From an uncultured Sulfurovum sp. (lineage in GTDB: Bacteria; Campylobacterota; Campylobacteria; Campylobacterales; Sulfurovaceae): DNA of 31,397 nt. The position numbers and the translations under genes are program-made. The stretch covers positions 1-31,397 of the forward strand of contig CACVAU010000040.1 in assembly GCA_902727915.1 (NCBI GenBank). The letters run 5' to 3'. Of the stretch, positions 1 to 8,060 are shown piece after piece. The notes beneath the pieces were generated by a model. That model was not told the DNA's origin. It was given only the letters and a program-made list of their open reading frames with translations, and searched no databases. How positions within the stretch are numbered: the first letter of the stretch is position 1; each line of letters starts with the position of its first letter.

Positions 1-2
1 GA

Positions 3-230
3 AATAATGCACCACTTTCTTTAATGGAATTTATAGAGACCTTAGAAAATGCTCTTGGGAAAAAAGCAGAAAAAAATTATATGCCAATGCAGGATGGTGA
101 TGTGGTTTCTACTTATGCTGATGTTTCGGGATTGATTAATGACTTTGGATATAAGCCTGATACTAAATTGGCTGATGGAATTGGTAAGTTTGTTGAGTGG
201 TATGAGGGGTTTTATGGAGAAAATAAATGA
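3..230 (+). CDS. NAD-dependent sugar epimerase, C-terminal end (partial; UDP-glucuronate 4-epimerase-like)
   Basis: The gene is cut by the left edge; the reading frame is open from base 3 (N-N-A-P-L-S-L before the first Met at 24). About 75 C-terminal residues remain. The pattern 'MQ.GDV..TYAD...L..DFGYKP.T.L.DGI..FV.WY..FY' is the typical C-terminus of extended SDR epimerases of the CapI/UDP-glucuronate 4-epimerase type, which interconvert UDP-GlcA and UDP-GalA for capsule or O-antigen synthesis. The NAD-binding and catalytic parts lie outside the window, so substrate cannot be fixed. The stop overlaps the start of the next gene (ATGA, 227-230), which places it in the polysaccharide operon. 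Confidence 0.75.
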   Translation, partial: NNAPLSLMEFIETLENALGKKAEKNYMPMQDGDVVSTYADVSGLINDFGYKPDTKLADGIGKFVEWYEGFYGENK

Positions 231-634
231 CAAGTTATAAACTTTTAGACTTTAAAACTCTTGGTGATGAAAGGGGTTCACTAGTAGCTATAGAAGAAGG
301 CTATAATGCACCTTTTGATATAAAAAGAGTTTATTATATTTTTGATACAAAGCAAGGTGTTAAAAGAGGTTTTCATGCTCATAGAAACCTTAAGCAAATA
401 GCAATAGCTGTGAAAGGCTCTTGTACTTTTGTAATTGATAATGGTAAAACACGAGAAGAAAAGAAGCTAATAAGTCCAAATCAAGGACTTTTTATAGAAG
501 GTCTTATTTGGAGAGAGATGAAGCGTTTTAGTAAAGACTGTGTCTTACTTGTTCTTGCTAGTGAACATTATGATGAAAGTGACTATATAAGAAGTTATGA
601 TAAGTTTTTAGAAGAAGTCAAAAATGCAAATTAG
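227..634 (+). CDS. fdtA: dTDP-4-oxo-6-deoxyglucose 3,4-ketoisomerase (FdtA/QdtA, WxcM-like cupin)
   Basis: 135 residues, the usual length of single-domain sugar 3,4-ketoisomerases. These cupins move the keto group of dTDP-4-keto-6-deoxyglucose from C4 to C3, preparing it for amination. Seen: D-x-R-G-S near residue 14-18, 'RVYYIF' and 'GFHAH' with His50 and His52, matching the catalytic His pair of the FdtA family, followed by 'KGSCTFVIDNG' and a 'WREM' segment. It starts on ATGA overlapping the epimerase and ends inside the start of the GNAT gene (11-nt overlap). FdtA (galacto, Fuc3N) and QdtA (gluco, Qui3N) cannot be told apart by eye, so the symbol covers the family; the adjacent DegT aminotransferase supports the pathway. 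Confidence 0.85.
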   Translation: MTSYKLLDFKTLGDERGSLVAIEEGYNAPFDIKRVYYIFDTKQGVKRGFHAHRNLKQIAIAVKGSCTFVIDNGKTREEKKLISPNQGLFIEGLIWREMKRFSKDCVLLVLASEHYDESDYIRSYDKFLEEVKNAN

Positions 635-1142
635 TGGTAAAAATATAAATATTAGAACAGTAGAAATAGAAGATGCCCCATTTATACTTGAAATGAGACA
701 AAATAAAATTAAAGCTAAATATCTTTCAAAAGTAAATGGGACAGTTGAGTCTCAAAAAGAATGGATAATAACCTATAAACAAAAAGAAGAAGAAAAACAA
801 GAGTTTTATTTTGTGATAGAGTCAAAAAAGAATCAAAGACTTGGGCTTGTCCGAATGTACAACTTTAAAGGTAATTCATTTTGTTGGGGAAGTTGGCTTA
901 TCAAAGAAAATGCTCCACAAACAACTGCTATAGAATCAGCATTACAAATATACGAGTTTGGATTTTACTATTTAGGATTTGAAAGGTCTCATTTTGATGT
1001 ACGTAGAGGGAACGATAAAGTAATAGCTTTTCATAAAAGATTTGGTGCGAAAATAATAGATGAGAATGAGCTTGATTATTTTTTCAATTTTGAAAAAAAA
1101 GATTATGAAATAATAAAAGAAAAATATAAAAGGTATTTATAA
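624..1142 (+). CDS. GNAT-family N-acetyltransferase
   Basis: 172 residues with the layout of RimJ/RimL/PseH-type GNAT enzymes: an N-terminal '[18 protein letters not shown]' segment, a central '[10 protein letters not shown]' strand, and a C-terminal '[25 protein letters not shown]' segment typical of the acetyl-CoA fold and the N-x-x-A-x-x-x-x-x-x-x-G-F/A signature. Acetyl-CoA-dependent transfer to an amino group is the family reaction. Between fdtA and the fdtB-like aminotransferase it is the natural candidate for N-acetylating the 3-amino sugar. Many Fdt/Qdt pathways use a left-handed beta-helix acetyltransferase instead, so this role is inferred from position only. Overlaps fdtA by 11 nt; one base separates its stop from the next ATG. 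Confidence 0.75.
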   Translation: MQISGKNINIRTVEIEDAPFILEMRQNKIKAKYLSKVNGTVESQKEWIITYKQKEEEKQEFYFVIESKKNQRLGLVRMYNFKGNSFCWGSWLIKENAPQTTAIESALQIYEFGFYYLGFERSHFDVRRGNDKVIAFHKRFGAKIIDENELDYFFNFEKKDYEIIKEKYKRYL

Positions 1143-1143
1143 A

Positions 1144-2238
1144 ATGATCCCATTCTTAGATTTAAAGAGTATTAATACTCAATATAGAGATGAGCTTATA
1201 GAAGCTTGTACTAAAGTAATAGATAGTGGTTGGTATATTCAAGGAAATGAACATAGAGCGTTTGAAAAAGAATTTGCAGAATATTGTGGTACAAAATATG
1301 CAATTGGTGTTGCAAATGGTCTTGATGCTCTTATTTTAATTCTCAGGGCATATAAAGAACTAGGGATTATGAAAGATGGTGATGAAGTAATAGTTCCATC
1401 TAACACTTATATCGCTTCTATTTTAGCTATATCTGAAAATAATTTACTACCAGTGTTGGTTGAAGCAGATATCAATACTTATCTAATTGACTCATCAAGA
1501 ATAGAAAAAAAAATTTCTTCAAAAACAAAAGCTATTATGCCAGTACATCTTTATGGACAAACTTGTGAAATGGATAAAATAAATGATATTGCAAAAAAAT
1601 ATAATTTAAAAGTTATAGAAGATTCAGCCCAAGCTCATGGTGCATACTTTAAAGATAAAAGATGTGGAAACTTAGGAGATGCTAGTGGATTTAGTTTTTA
1701 TCCAGGAAAAAACCTTGGAGCTTTAGGTGATGCTGGAGCTGTAACTACAAATGATAAAGAGTTAGCAACTACAATAAAAGCATTAGGAAACTATGGAAGT
1801 CATAAAAAATATGAAAATATCTACAAAGGTATAAATAGTCGTCTTGATGAGATGCAGGCAGCTATGCTTAGAGTAAAACTTAGATATTTGGACAATGAAA
1901 TAAAAAAGAGGAAAGAGATAGCAAGTTATTATCTTGAAAACATTACAAATAAAAATATAGTTTTGCCAAGTGTTATAACGAATAGTGTTTGGCATCTGTT
2001 TATTATTAGAACAGATAAGCGTGATGCATTAGAAAAATATTTACTAGATAATAAAATCCAAATACTTATTCACTATCCGTTAGCACCACATAAGCAAGAG
2101 GCCTACAAAGAGTGGCATAATAAAAGTTTTGCTATTAGTGAGAAAATTCATGAGGAAGTGTTAAGTTTACCTATTAGTGGAGTACAGAGTTTAGAAGATA
2201 CTGAAAAAATTATAGAGATAATTAATGACTTTAATTAA
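1144..2238 (+). CDS. fdtB: DegT/DnrJ/EryC1/StrS sugar aminotransferase (FdtB/QdtB-like)
   Basis: 364 residues, full length for PLP-dependent nucleotide-sugar aminotransferases. Seen: 'GVANGLDAL' (phosphate cup), 'PSNTYIAS', the '[11 protein letters not shown]' block with the PLP-binding Asp (D160), and '[18 protein letters not shown]' with the Schiff-base lysine K189. '[10 protein letters not shown]' follows as expected. The enzyme would transfer an amino group from glutamate to the 3-keto sugar made by the FdtA-like isomerase, giving dTDP-Fuc3N or dTDP-Qui3N. The C-terminus overlaps the flippase start by 14 nt. Specificity is inferred from the fdtA neighbour. Confidence 0.85.
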   Translation: MIPFLDLKSINTQYRDELIEACTKVIDSGWYIQGNEHRAFEKEFAEYCGTKYAIGVANGLDALILILRAYKELGIMKDGDEVIVPSNTYIASILAISENNLLPVLVEADINTYLIDSSRIEKKISSKTKAIMPVHLYGQTCEMDKINDIAKKYNLKVIEDSAQAHGAYFKDKRCGNLGDASGFSFYPGKNLGALGDAGAVTTNDKELATTIKALGNYGSHKKYENIYKGINSRLDEMQAAMLRVKLRYLDNEIKKRKEIASYYLENITNKNIVLPSVITNSVWHLFIIRTDKRDALEKYLLDNKIQILIHYPLAPHKQEAYKEWHNKSFAISEKIHEEVLSLPISGVQSLEDTEKIIEIINDFN

Positions 2239-3466
2239 AACTTCTATTTTAACAGCTATATCAACAATAATAAAAGTGATATCAGGGTTTTTAATTACTA
2301 AAATAGTTGCTGTACATCTTGGTCCATCAGGATTAGCAATAATTGGACAATTACAAAATTTCGTTAATATGGTTTCAAACTTATCTAATGGAGCAATTAC
2401 AAAAGGTATCATAAAATATACAGCTGATTCGCATACAATAAAGGAGAAGCAAAGTCTTTTTAGTACATCATTAAAAATATCTGTGTTGACAGGTTTTATT
2501 ATTTCATTATTTTTGGGTTTATTTAGTAAGTACATTGCTCTTGAATTATTTGGAAATAGTGACCTACAGTCTGTTATATATGTATTTAGTGTTAGTATCA
2601 TATTCTATAGTTTAAATACTTTATTAATGTCTATCTTAAATGGCCAAAAAGAAATAAAAAAATATATTTTGTCAAATATTTCTAATAGTTTGGTTAGCTT
2701 ATTTCTAATCATTTTTTTAACTATATCGATAGGATTAGAGGGTGCATTATATGGTCTTGTAACTAGTCAGTCTATTGTTTTTTTTGTGACACTTTTCTTT
2801 GTAGCTAAATCTGAATGGTTTAGCTTGGAGTATTTTAATCAAGAGTTTAATTTAAAGATAGCAAAAAAGTTGTCTCATTATTCTTTTATGGCGGCTATTT
2901 CAATTATCTTTTCAATTGGTTCTATATTATATGTTAGAAGTTATATAGGTAACAATATCTCTTGGGATAATGCAGGATACTGGCAAGGGATAATGTATAT
3001 TTCAGATGCATATTTATTGATAGTTACAATGTCCTTGAGTGTTTACTATTTACCTAGATTATCAGAAATTGATAATAATACTGAATTATTAATGGAGGTA
3101 TTAAATGGTTACAAATTTATATTACCATTTATTATTTTGATAGCTTTACTGGTTTTTGTCTCAAAGAGCTATATTGTTGATATTCTTTTTACAGAGTCTT
3201 TTTATCCAATGATTGAACTATTTAAATGGCAATTAATAGGTGATGTAATTAAAATTTCAGCTTGGCTATTAAGTTATGTGTTTTTAGCAAAAGCTATGAC
3301 AAAATTATTTGTATATACTGAAATTTTATTTAGTATATTATTTGTAATATTATCTATTCTAGCTATAGAACAATTTGGATTAATTGGTGTTACGTATGCT
3401 TTTACATTAAATTATATTTTCTATTTGATTACAATGATTATACTATATAATAGGAATTTTAAATGA
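2225..3466 (+). CDS. wzx: Wzx-type O-antigen/polysaccharide flippase (WzxE-like)
   Basis: 413 residues, a dozen hydrophobic segments, no soluble domain. The N-terminus ('[21 protein letters not shown]', then '[19 protein letters not shown]' and '[13 protein letters not shown]') resembles the WzxE branch of the MOP/PST exporters, which move undecaprenyl-linked repeat units across the inner membrane. Such WzxE-like proteins often sit next to 3- or 4-amino-6-deoxysugar genes, as here. The start is inside the aminotransferase end (14-nt overlap) and the stop overlaps the next gene by ATGA, so translation is probably coupled. Base composition becomes markedly more AT-rich from this gene onward. 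Confidence 0.85.
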   Translation: MTLIKTSILTAISTIIKVISGFLITKIVAVHLGPSGLAIIGQLQNFVNMVSNLSNGAITKGIIKYTADSHTIKEKQSLFSTSLKISVLTGFIISLFLGLFSKYIALELFGNSDLQSVIYVFSVSIIFYSLNTLLMSILNGQKEIKKYILSNISNSLVSLFLIIFLTISIGLEGALYGLVTSQSIVFFVTLFFVAKSEWFSLEYFNQEFNLKIAKKLSHYSFMAAISIIFSIGSILYVRSYIGNNISWDNAGYWQGIMYISDAYLLIVTMSLSVYYLPRLSEIDNNTELLMEVLNGYKFILPFIILIALLVFVSKSYIVDILFTESFYPMIELFKWQLIGDVIKISAWLLSYVFLAKAMTKLFVYTEILFSILFVILSILAIEQFGLIGVTYAFTLNYIFYLITMIILYNRNFK

Positions 3467-4380
3467 ATTTAAATTCGGAACCAATTATTACAATAGTTAT
3501 ACCTAGTTATAATCATGAATTGTATATAGAGAAGTGTTTACTCGAAATATTAAAAATTGATATTAAGAAAAATATTTTAATTATTGATGATGGATCAACT
3601 GATAATACACCTTTAATTTTAGAGAGAATGTTATTAGAGTTAAATAATCAAGATATTGAGTTTATACAAAAAGAAAATAGTGGATTAGTAAATTCCTTAA
3701 ATTTAGCTATTTCAAAAACCAATACAAAGTATCTCTATTTAATTGCTTCAGATGATCTTGTCAATCCAAATTCATTTGTTAAATGTATATATACGATGAT
3801 AGCTAAACCTGAGCTGAAATTTATTATTGCAGGTTCAGAAAATCTATTTGAAAATAGTACAACTTCGGTAACTTATAGAAGAAGCCATGAATTATTTTTT
3901 GATAATACTGATGAAGAAATAAGAAAAAAACTTTTTTTAGATTATCCTAAACCACTACTACTTCAATCAACCATATTCAAAACTGAAGTACTAAAGAGTG
4001 TTGGAGGTTGGGATGAAGATGTAGTTCTTGATGACTACTCAATGTTCATAAAACTACTTCTTAAGTATAGCCAACATAAGGACTATATATTTGATCCATC
4101 AATTGTAGTTTGTAAGTACAGAATCCATGAGTCTAACTCTTCCAAAAATTATATTAGACAATATAGTATGGTTAAACAAGTTATTTCCAAGTATGCACCT
4201 CTTTCTTTAAAATCTAAAGCCATTGGGAATAGGTTAGCTTTTTATATAATGCTATGTATTAAAGAAAAAAGAATTAATATGTTAAAAACTTTAATGGTTA
4301 ATGCTAGTACTTATGAAATTTTATTGTCGTTGACTAGTATACCAATTATATATTATAAGTACATATATAAAAAGCTATAA
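3463..4380 (+). CDS. Glycosyltransferase family 2
   Basis: 305 residues with a GT-A fold at the N-terminus: 'ITIVIPSYNHELYIEKCL' start, 'LIIDDGSTDNTP' nucleotide-binding loop, 'NSGLVNSLNLAIS' and 'YLIASDDLVNP' with the metal-binding acidic motif. A later 'GGWDEDVVLDDYSMFIKLL' block is the usual acceptor-side/catalytic region. The C-terminal third ends in a hydrophobic, basic stretch that could contact the membrane. It should add one sugar of the repeat unit on undecaprenyl diphosphate on the cytoplasmic side; the donor cannot be predicted. ATGA overlap with wzx; two bases before the next gene. Confidence 0.85.
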   Translation: MNLNSEPIITIVIPSYNHELYIEKCLLEILKIDIKKNILIIDDGSTDNTPLILERMLLELNNQDIEFIQKENSGLVNSLNLAISKTNTKYLYLIASDDLVNPNSFVKCIYTMIAKPELKFIIAGSENLFENSTTSVTYRRSHELFFDNTDEEIRKKLFLDYPKPLLLQSTIFKTEVLKSVGGWDEDVVLDDYSMFIKLLLKYSQHKDYIFDPSIVVCKYRIHESNSSKNYIRQYSMVKQVISKYAPLSLKSKAIGNRLAFYIMLCIKEKRINMLKTLMVNASTYEILLSLTSIPIIYYKYIYKKL

Positions 4381-4382
4381 TA

Positions 4383-5738
4383 ATGGAAAGATATTTATTT
4401 TACATGACATTCTTTGAAAATATAGATTTATTTTTTCTTTCTATGCTGAGTACAACCTTCTTAACATATATAAGTCTTAGAAAACTATCTATAGCTGGTA
4501 TTTTAGATCCCTTACACTTTTTTTGGACATTTACATTTGGTACTGCATATGGAATAGTATTGGCATTATATATTAATGGAAATGTAACAACATATACTTT
4601 TAGTATTATTTTTTCATATGCATTATGCCTAGTTATATTTATTAATTTTTTTTTAAAAATTAAAATAACACCATTTAATAGGATCTTTTCAAAACTATTT
4701 ATAACTCAACATGAACCAAAATTATTATATTATTTTGTATTGATTTTATTTATAATAAATACTTTGATTATAATTAACTATATAGGGTTCGGTTTTTTAG
4801 CCGAAGATAATAGATTTGAACAAAATCGAGGTATGGGGATTTTTGTAAGGGTATTCGCAGTATTTAGAATATTTTTCATATCTTATTTTACTTTATTAAT
4901 ATATAGAACATATATTAAGTATGGAGTATTTTCCTTTACTTTTTTGACAAAACTTTTCTTTTTTCTTCCTTTTATTGTATTTACTGCTTTATTAGATGGA
5001 GCGAAGTTTGCTTTTTTAGAGTCAATACTAACGATAGTTGTTACTCTATATATTGTAAATAAGAATATTAAAATCAGTAATTTAAAAATTCTTATTATCA
5101 CAATTAGCTCTTTGGCATTTGCATTAATAGTGTATTCTGTGAATTTAAGTAATAATGGCTTGGCTGATAAGGAATCAAAATATATACCTGGTACTCCTTT
5201 CGTTGTTGAGGCTTTATCTTTCAGAGTATTAGCAAATGCAGATAAGTATTTTTTATCTTTACCGAATGATGTCATTGAAGAAGTAGAAACTAAACCTATT
5301 TATATTAGATTGTTGGCTCCAGTAATCGGTTCAACACGATTAAGTAAGATGCTTGGATATGATGTTAATAACTATTCTATCGGTAAGCAGATTTTATTAT
5401 ATTGGCATCCAAAATTTGATATTGCAGGTGGTCCGACATCACATTTTGATTTATTTGCATATAAACAATTAGGATATTTAGGTGGTTTCCTATGGGTAGT
5501 CTTTACTGCTTTTATCTTAGTAGGTATTAAAAACTTAGCTCTTATGTCTTTTCATATAAAATTTGCGACAGCAGTATTTGTAGTTCTTTGGATTAGGTCA
5601 TTTCCTCTTTTAATTGAACCACCATTAGGATTAGCATATATATTAGATGTATTTATTATTTTTGGGGTAATGTCAGTAATATATTATATAATAAGTGCTG
5701 TAGCAATAAAAGATAAAAGGAAGTGTGAAAATGCCTAA
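4383..5738 (+). CDS. wzy: Wzy-like O-antigen/polysaccharide polymerase (multi-pass membrane protein)
   Basis: 451 residues with roughly ten to twelve hydrophobic segments and a larger loop in the second half (about residues 255-370, containing 'RVLANADKYF', 'RLLAPVIGSTRLSKMLGYDVNNYS' and 'GPTSHFDLFAYKQLGYLGG'). Topology, length and the position between glycosyltransferase genes and near wzx fit an O-antigen polymerase, which joins flipped repeat units in the periplasm. Wzy proteins share little sequence, so the call rests on topology and context. Extremely AT-rich: the line 4621-4680 has 8 G/C in 60 bases. The stop overlaps the start of the next glycosyltransferase. Confidence 0.75.
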   Translation: MERYLFYMTFFENIDLFFLSMLSTTFLTYISLRKLSIAGILDPLHFFWTFTFGTAYGIVLALYINGNVTTYTFSIIFSYALCLVIFINFFLKIKITPFNRIFSKLFITQHEPKLLYYFVLILFIINTLIIINYIGFGFLAEDNRFEQNRGMGIFVRVFAVFRIFFISYFTLLIYRTYIKYGVFSFTFLTKLFFFLPFIVFTALLDGAKFAFLESILTIVVTLYIVNKNIKISNLKILIITISSLAFALIVYSVNLSNNGLADKESKYIPGTPFVVEALSFRVLANADKYFLSLPNDVIEEVETKPIYIRLLAPVIGSTRLSKMLGYDVNNYSIGKQILLYWHPKFDIAGGPTSHFDLFAYKQLGYLGGFLWVVFTAFILVGIKNLALMSFHIKFATAVFVVLWIRSFPLLIEPPLGLAYILDVFIIFGVMSVIYYIISAVAIKDKRKCENA

Positions 5739-6600
5739 AATAGGATTAGTTGTTCTAAACTTTATAACATATAATGATACATATGAAACTATAAAAAGTT
5801 TGAGTAATAGTAATAGTAATAGTAATGTTTACATTTATATTGTAGATAACAAAACAGATAATAAAAAATATAGACACTTGAAGAATCAATTATTAAATCT
5901 AAATTTAAATTATAAAATAATTTATTTAAGTTCAGAAGATAATTTAGGGTTTGCAAAAGGAATGAATATTGGTATAGATAAGGCTAGAAAAGATGGCTGT
6001 ACTCATATTATCTGCTCCAATAACGATATTCAATATAATAAAAAAATTGACTTTAATAAATTTATTAATATATACAATAAAGATAAAAAGATAGCTGTTA
6101 TTGGACCAAAAATACTTAATCCTGATTGTCTTAATCAAAATCCATACATGATAAAAAAAAGATTACCAACTGAGTTATATGATAGAATCAAACAAAAAAT
6201 TATTTTTACTAATATCATAGGAAAATATATATTTATGTTAAGAGGAATCATAAGGAGTAGAATAAATAGAAATGATCATATAAAAGAAAAGTTAAGTGAC
6301 TCGGACTACGTTTATTGTTTACATGGATCATATTTTATTTTAACTCCAGCTTATTTTGGCTTTTATAAAAATTTAGACTCAAATACTTTTTTATATGTTG
6401 AAGAGTTGATTTTAGCAGAAAGAGTTCAGATAAAAGGATTAAAAAAATATTATTACAATGATATAGAAGTATTTCATAAAGATGATTCAGCAACAAATGA
6501 AATGTTGGGAAAAGACTCTTTAAATAAAATATTATTTATTTTGAATGAAAATTACAAATCATTACAATATTTCATGAAAGAGTATATATGGAAAAGATAA
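5731..6600 (+). CDS. Glycosyltransferase family 2 (rhamnosyltransferase-like)
   Basis: 289 residues. 'IGLVVLNFITYNDTYETIKSL', 'IYIVDNKTDN', 'NLGFAKGMNIGI' and 'IICSNNDIQ' are the blocks of the WcaA/rhamnosyltransferase-like GT2 branch, where the usual DxD is replaced by an N-N-D type motif; 'TFLYVEELILAERVQ' is the later conserved block. I chose ATG 5731 because GGAAG at 5719-5723 lies seven bases before it; an in-frame GTG at 5725 is possible but sits too near that ribosome site. An in-frame run of four AGTAAT units encodes (Ser-Asn)4 near residues 25-32. The start overlaps the wzy stop. Donor and linkage unknown. Confidence 0.8.
   Translation: MPKIGLVVLNFITYNDTYETIKSLSNSNSNSNVYIYIVDNKTDNKKYRHLKNQLLNLNLNYKIIYLSSEDNLGFAKGMNIGIDKARKDGCTHIICSNNDIQYNKKIDFNKFINIYNKDKKIAVIGPKILNPDCLNQNPYMIKKRLPTELYDRIKQKIIFTNIIGKYIFMLRGIIRSRINRNDHIKEKLSDSDYVYCLHGSYFILTPAYFGFYKNLDSNTFLYVEELILAERVQIKGLKKYYYNDIEVFHKDDSATNEMLGKDSLNKILFILNENYKSLQYFMKEYIWKR
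5803..5826 (+). repeat. Hexanucleotide tandem repeat (AGTAAT x4) inside a glycosyltransferase gene
   Basis: Four perfect head-to-tail AGTAAT units in frame, encoding Ser-Asn four times between the first beta-strand region and the nucleotide-binding strand. As the unit is two codons, copy-number change would lengthen or shorten a loop without a frameshift, so it is not a classical on/off phase switch. Confidence 0.8.
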
Positions 6601-6621
6601 TACCTTTTTTAAGGAGAGATT

Positions 6622-7377
6622 TTGAATAAAAATAGTTTAGTATCAATAATAACACCATCATACAATAGTGTAAGATTTATAAAATCAACAATTAAGAGTG
6701 TTTTGAACCAAACATACGAAAATTGGGAAATGATAATAGTAGATGATGTTTCGTCTGATAATTCAAATGAAATAATAGAAAAATATTCTCAAAAAGATAG
6801 TCGTATAATACTTATAAAACTGAAAGAGAATAGTGGACCAGCAATTGCTAGAAATAGAGCTATAGAAGAAGCTAAAGGTAGGTATATAGCTTTTCTTGAT
6901 GCAGATGATTTATGGTTACCTGAAAAGCTTGACAAGCAAATTAGCTTTATGAATGACAAAAATTCTTCTTTATCATATACTGCCTATGATTTAATAGATG
7001 AAGAAGATAATAATATAGGGAGCTTTAAACCTCCAAGTGTAGTTTCCTATAGTAGTATGTTAAAAACAAATTCAATTGGTTGCTTAAGTGCTATGTATGA
7101 TACAAAATATTTAGGAAAAGTTTATTTTCCAGATATTATAAAAAAACAAGATTTTGCATTATGGCTTAAGATATTGAAAACTACAAATACAGCACAAGGT
7201 TTAATCGAACCTTTAGCATTTTATAGAATCAGAAAAATATCTGTTTCTTCTAGTAAAGTTAAAAATAGTATTTTTGTATGGAGAATATTTAGAACACATG
7301 AAGATTTAAATCTAATTAAAAGTATTTATTATTTTACGTACTATACTTTAAATGGTTTATTGAAATATAAAAGTTAA
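6622..7377 (+). CDS. Glycosyltransferase family 2 (TTG start)
   Basis: 251 residues, compact GT2: 'VSIITPSYNSVRFIKSTIKSV', 'MIIVDDVSSDNS', 'NSGPAIARNRAIEEAKGRYIAFLDADDLW' with the metal-binding D-A-D-D, then 'KQDFALWLKIL' as the catalytic-base region. This resembles TuaG/WbbV-like enzymes of cell-surface polysaccharide synthesis. The start is TTG at 6622, supported by a strong ribosome site AAGGAGAG at 6611-6618 and by the lack of an in-frame ATG before the conserved first strand. It adds one sugar to the repeat unit; donor not predictable. Confidence 0.85.
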   Translation: MNKNSLVSIITPSYNSVRFIKSTIKSVLNQTYENWEMIIVDDVSSDNSNEIIEKYSQKDSRIILIKLKENSGPAIARNRAIEEAKGRYIAFLDADDLWLPEKLDKQISFMNDKNSSLSYTAYDLIDEEDNNIGSFKPPSVVSYSSMLKTNSIGCLSAMYDTKYLGKVYFPDIIKKQDFALWLKILKTTNTAQGLIEPLAFYRIRKISVSSSKVKNSIFVWRIFRTHEDLNLIKSIYYFTYYTLNGLLKYKS

Positions 7378-7387
7378 AAGGAAATTA

Positions 7388-8059
7388 ATGACACGAATTT
7401 TTGATATAGTATTATCAGCTTTAGCTCTAATAATATTAGCACCATTACTATTACCAATAATGTTAATACTTAAATTTACAGGTGAAAATAAAGTTTTTTA
7501 TCTACAGGAACGAGTAGGCTTAAATGGTAAAATGTTTGGAATATGGAAGTTTGCAACCATGCTTGAAAATAGTCCAAATATGAAAAATGCATATATAACA
7601 ACTCATGGGGATCCTAGAGTTTTACCATTTGGTAGATTTCTGAGAAAATCTAAGATAAATGAGTTACCTCAATTGGTAAATATATTTAAAGGTGACATTA
7701 GTGTGGTTGGACCTCGACCTCAAGTTAAAGCTCATTTAGATTTGTATCCAAACGATGCACTTGATGATATTTTAGCTATTAAACCAGGTCTTACAGGAAT
7801 AGCTTCACTTTTTTTTAGGGATGAAGAAACTATGATTTCAAATAGTGATATGGAACCTAAAAAGTTTTATAAAGCGTATATAGCTCCTTATAAAACTGAG
7901 TTAGAACTTTGGTATAAAGTTAATCAGAATTTATATACTTATTTTATGCTGATAGGTTTAACAGCTTGGAATATTTTCTTTACAGATAGTAAACTATATA
8001 GAAAAGTTTTTAGAGATTTACCAGAACCACCAGCAGAATTAGTAATAGGAGAAAAATAA
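7388..8059 (+). CDS. Small monotopic phosphoglycosyl transferase (bacterial sugar transferase, PglC/WcaJ-C type) with altered catalytic dyad
   Basis: 223 residues. An N-terminal hydrophobic re-entrant helix (about 5-30), then 'QERVGLNG..F.IWKF', 'DPRVLPFGRFLRKSKINELPQL', 'KGDISVVGPRPQ' and 'KPGLTGIASL' give the bacterial sugar transferase domain. These enzymes transfer a phospho-sugar from UDP-sugar to undecaprenyl phosphate and so start repeat-unit synthesis. The family's catalytic Asp-Glu dyad ('DELPQL') reads Asn91-Glu92 here (codon AAT at 7658-7660). In the second family member at 9280-10197 the dyad is intact. Either this is a tolerated family variant or the enzyme is impaired. Six to ten bases separate it from its neighbours; same operon. 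Confidence 0.85.
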   Translation: MTRIFDIVLSALALIILAPLLLPIMLILKFTGENKVFYLQERVGLNGKMFGIWKFATMLENSPNMKNAYITTHGDPRVLPFGRFLRKSKINELPQLVNIFKGDISVVGPRPQVKAHLDLYPNDALDDILAIKPGLTGIASLFFRDEETMISNSDMEPKKFYKAYIAPYKTELELWYKVNQNLYTYFMLIGLTAWNIFFTDSKLYRKVFRDLPEPPAELVIGEK

Positions 8060-8060
8060 A

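Noticed and set aside
2191..2601. Minus-strand open frame of 136 codons
   Set aside because: Antisense to the wzx start in AT-rich DNA; no ribosome site or recognisable domain.
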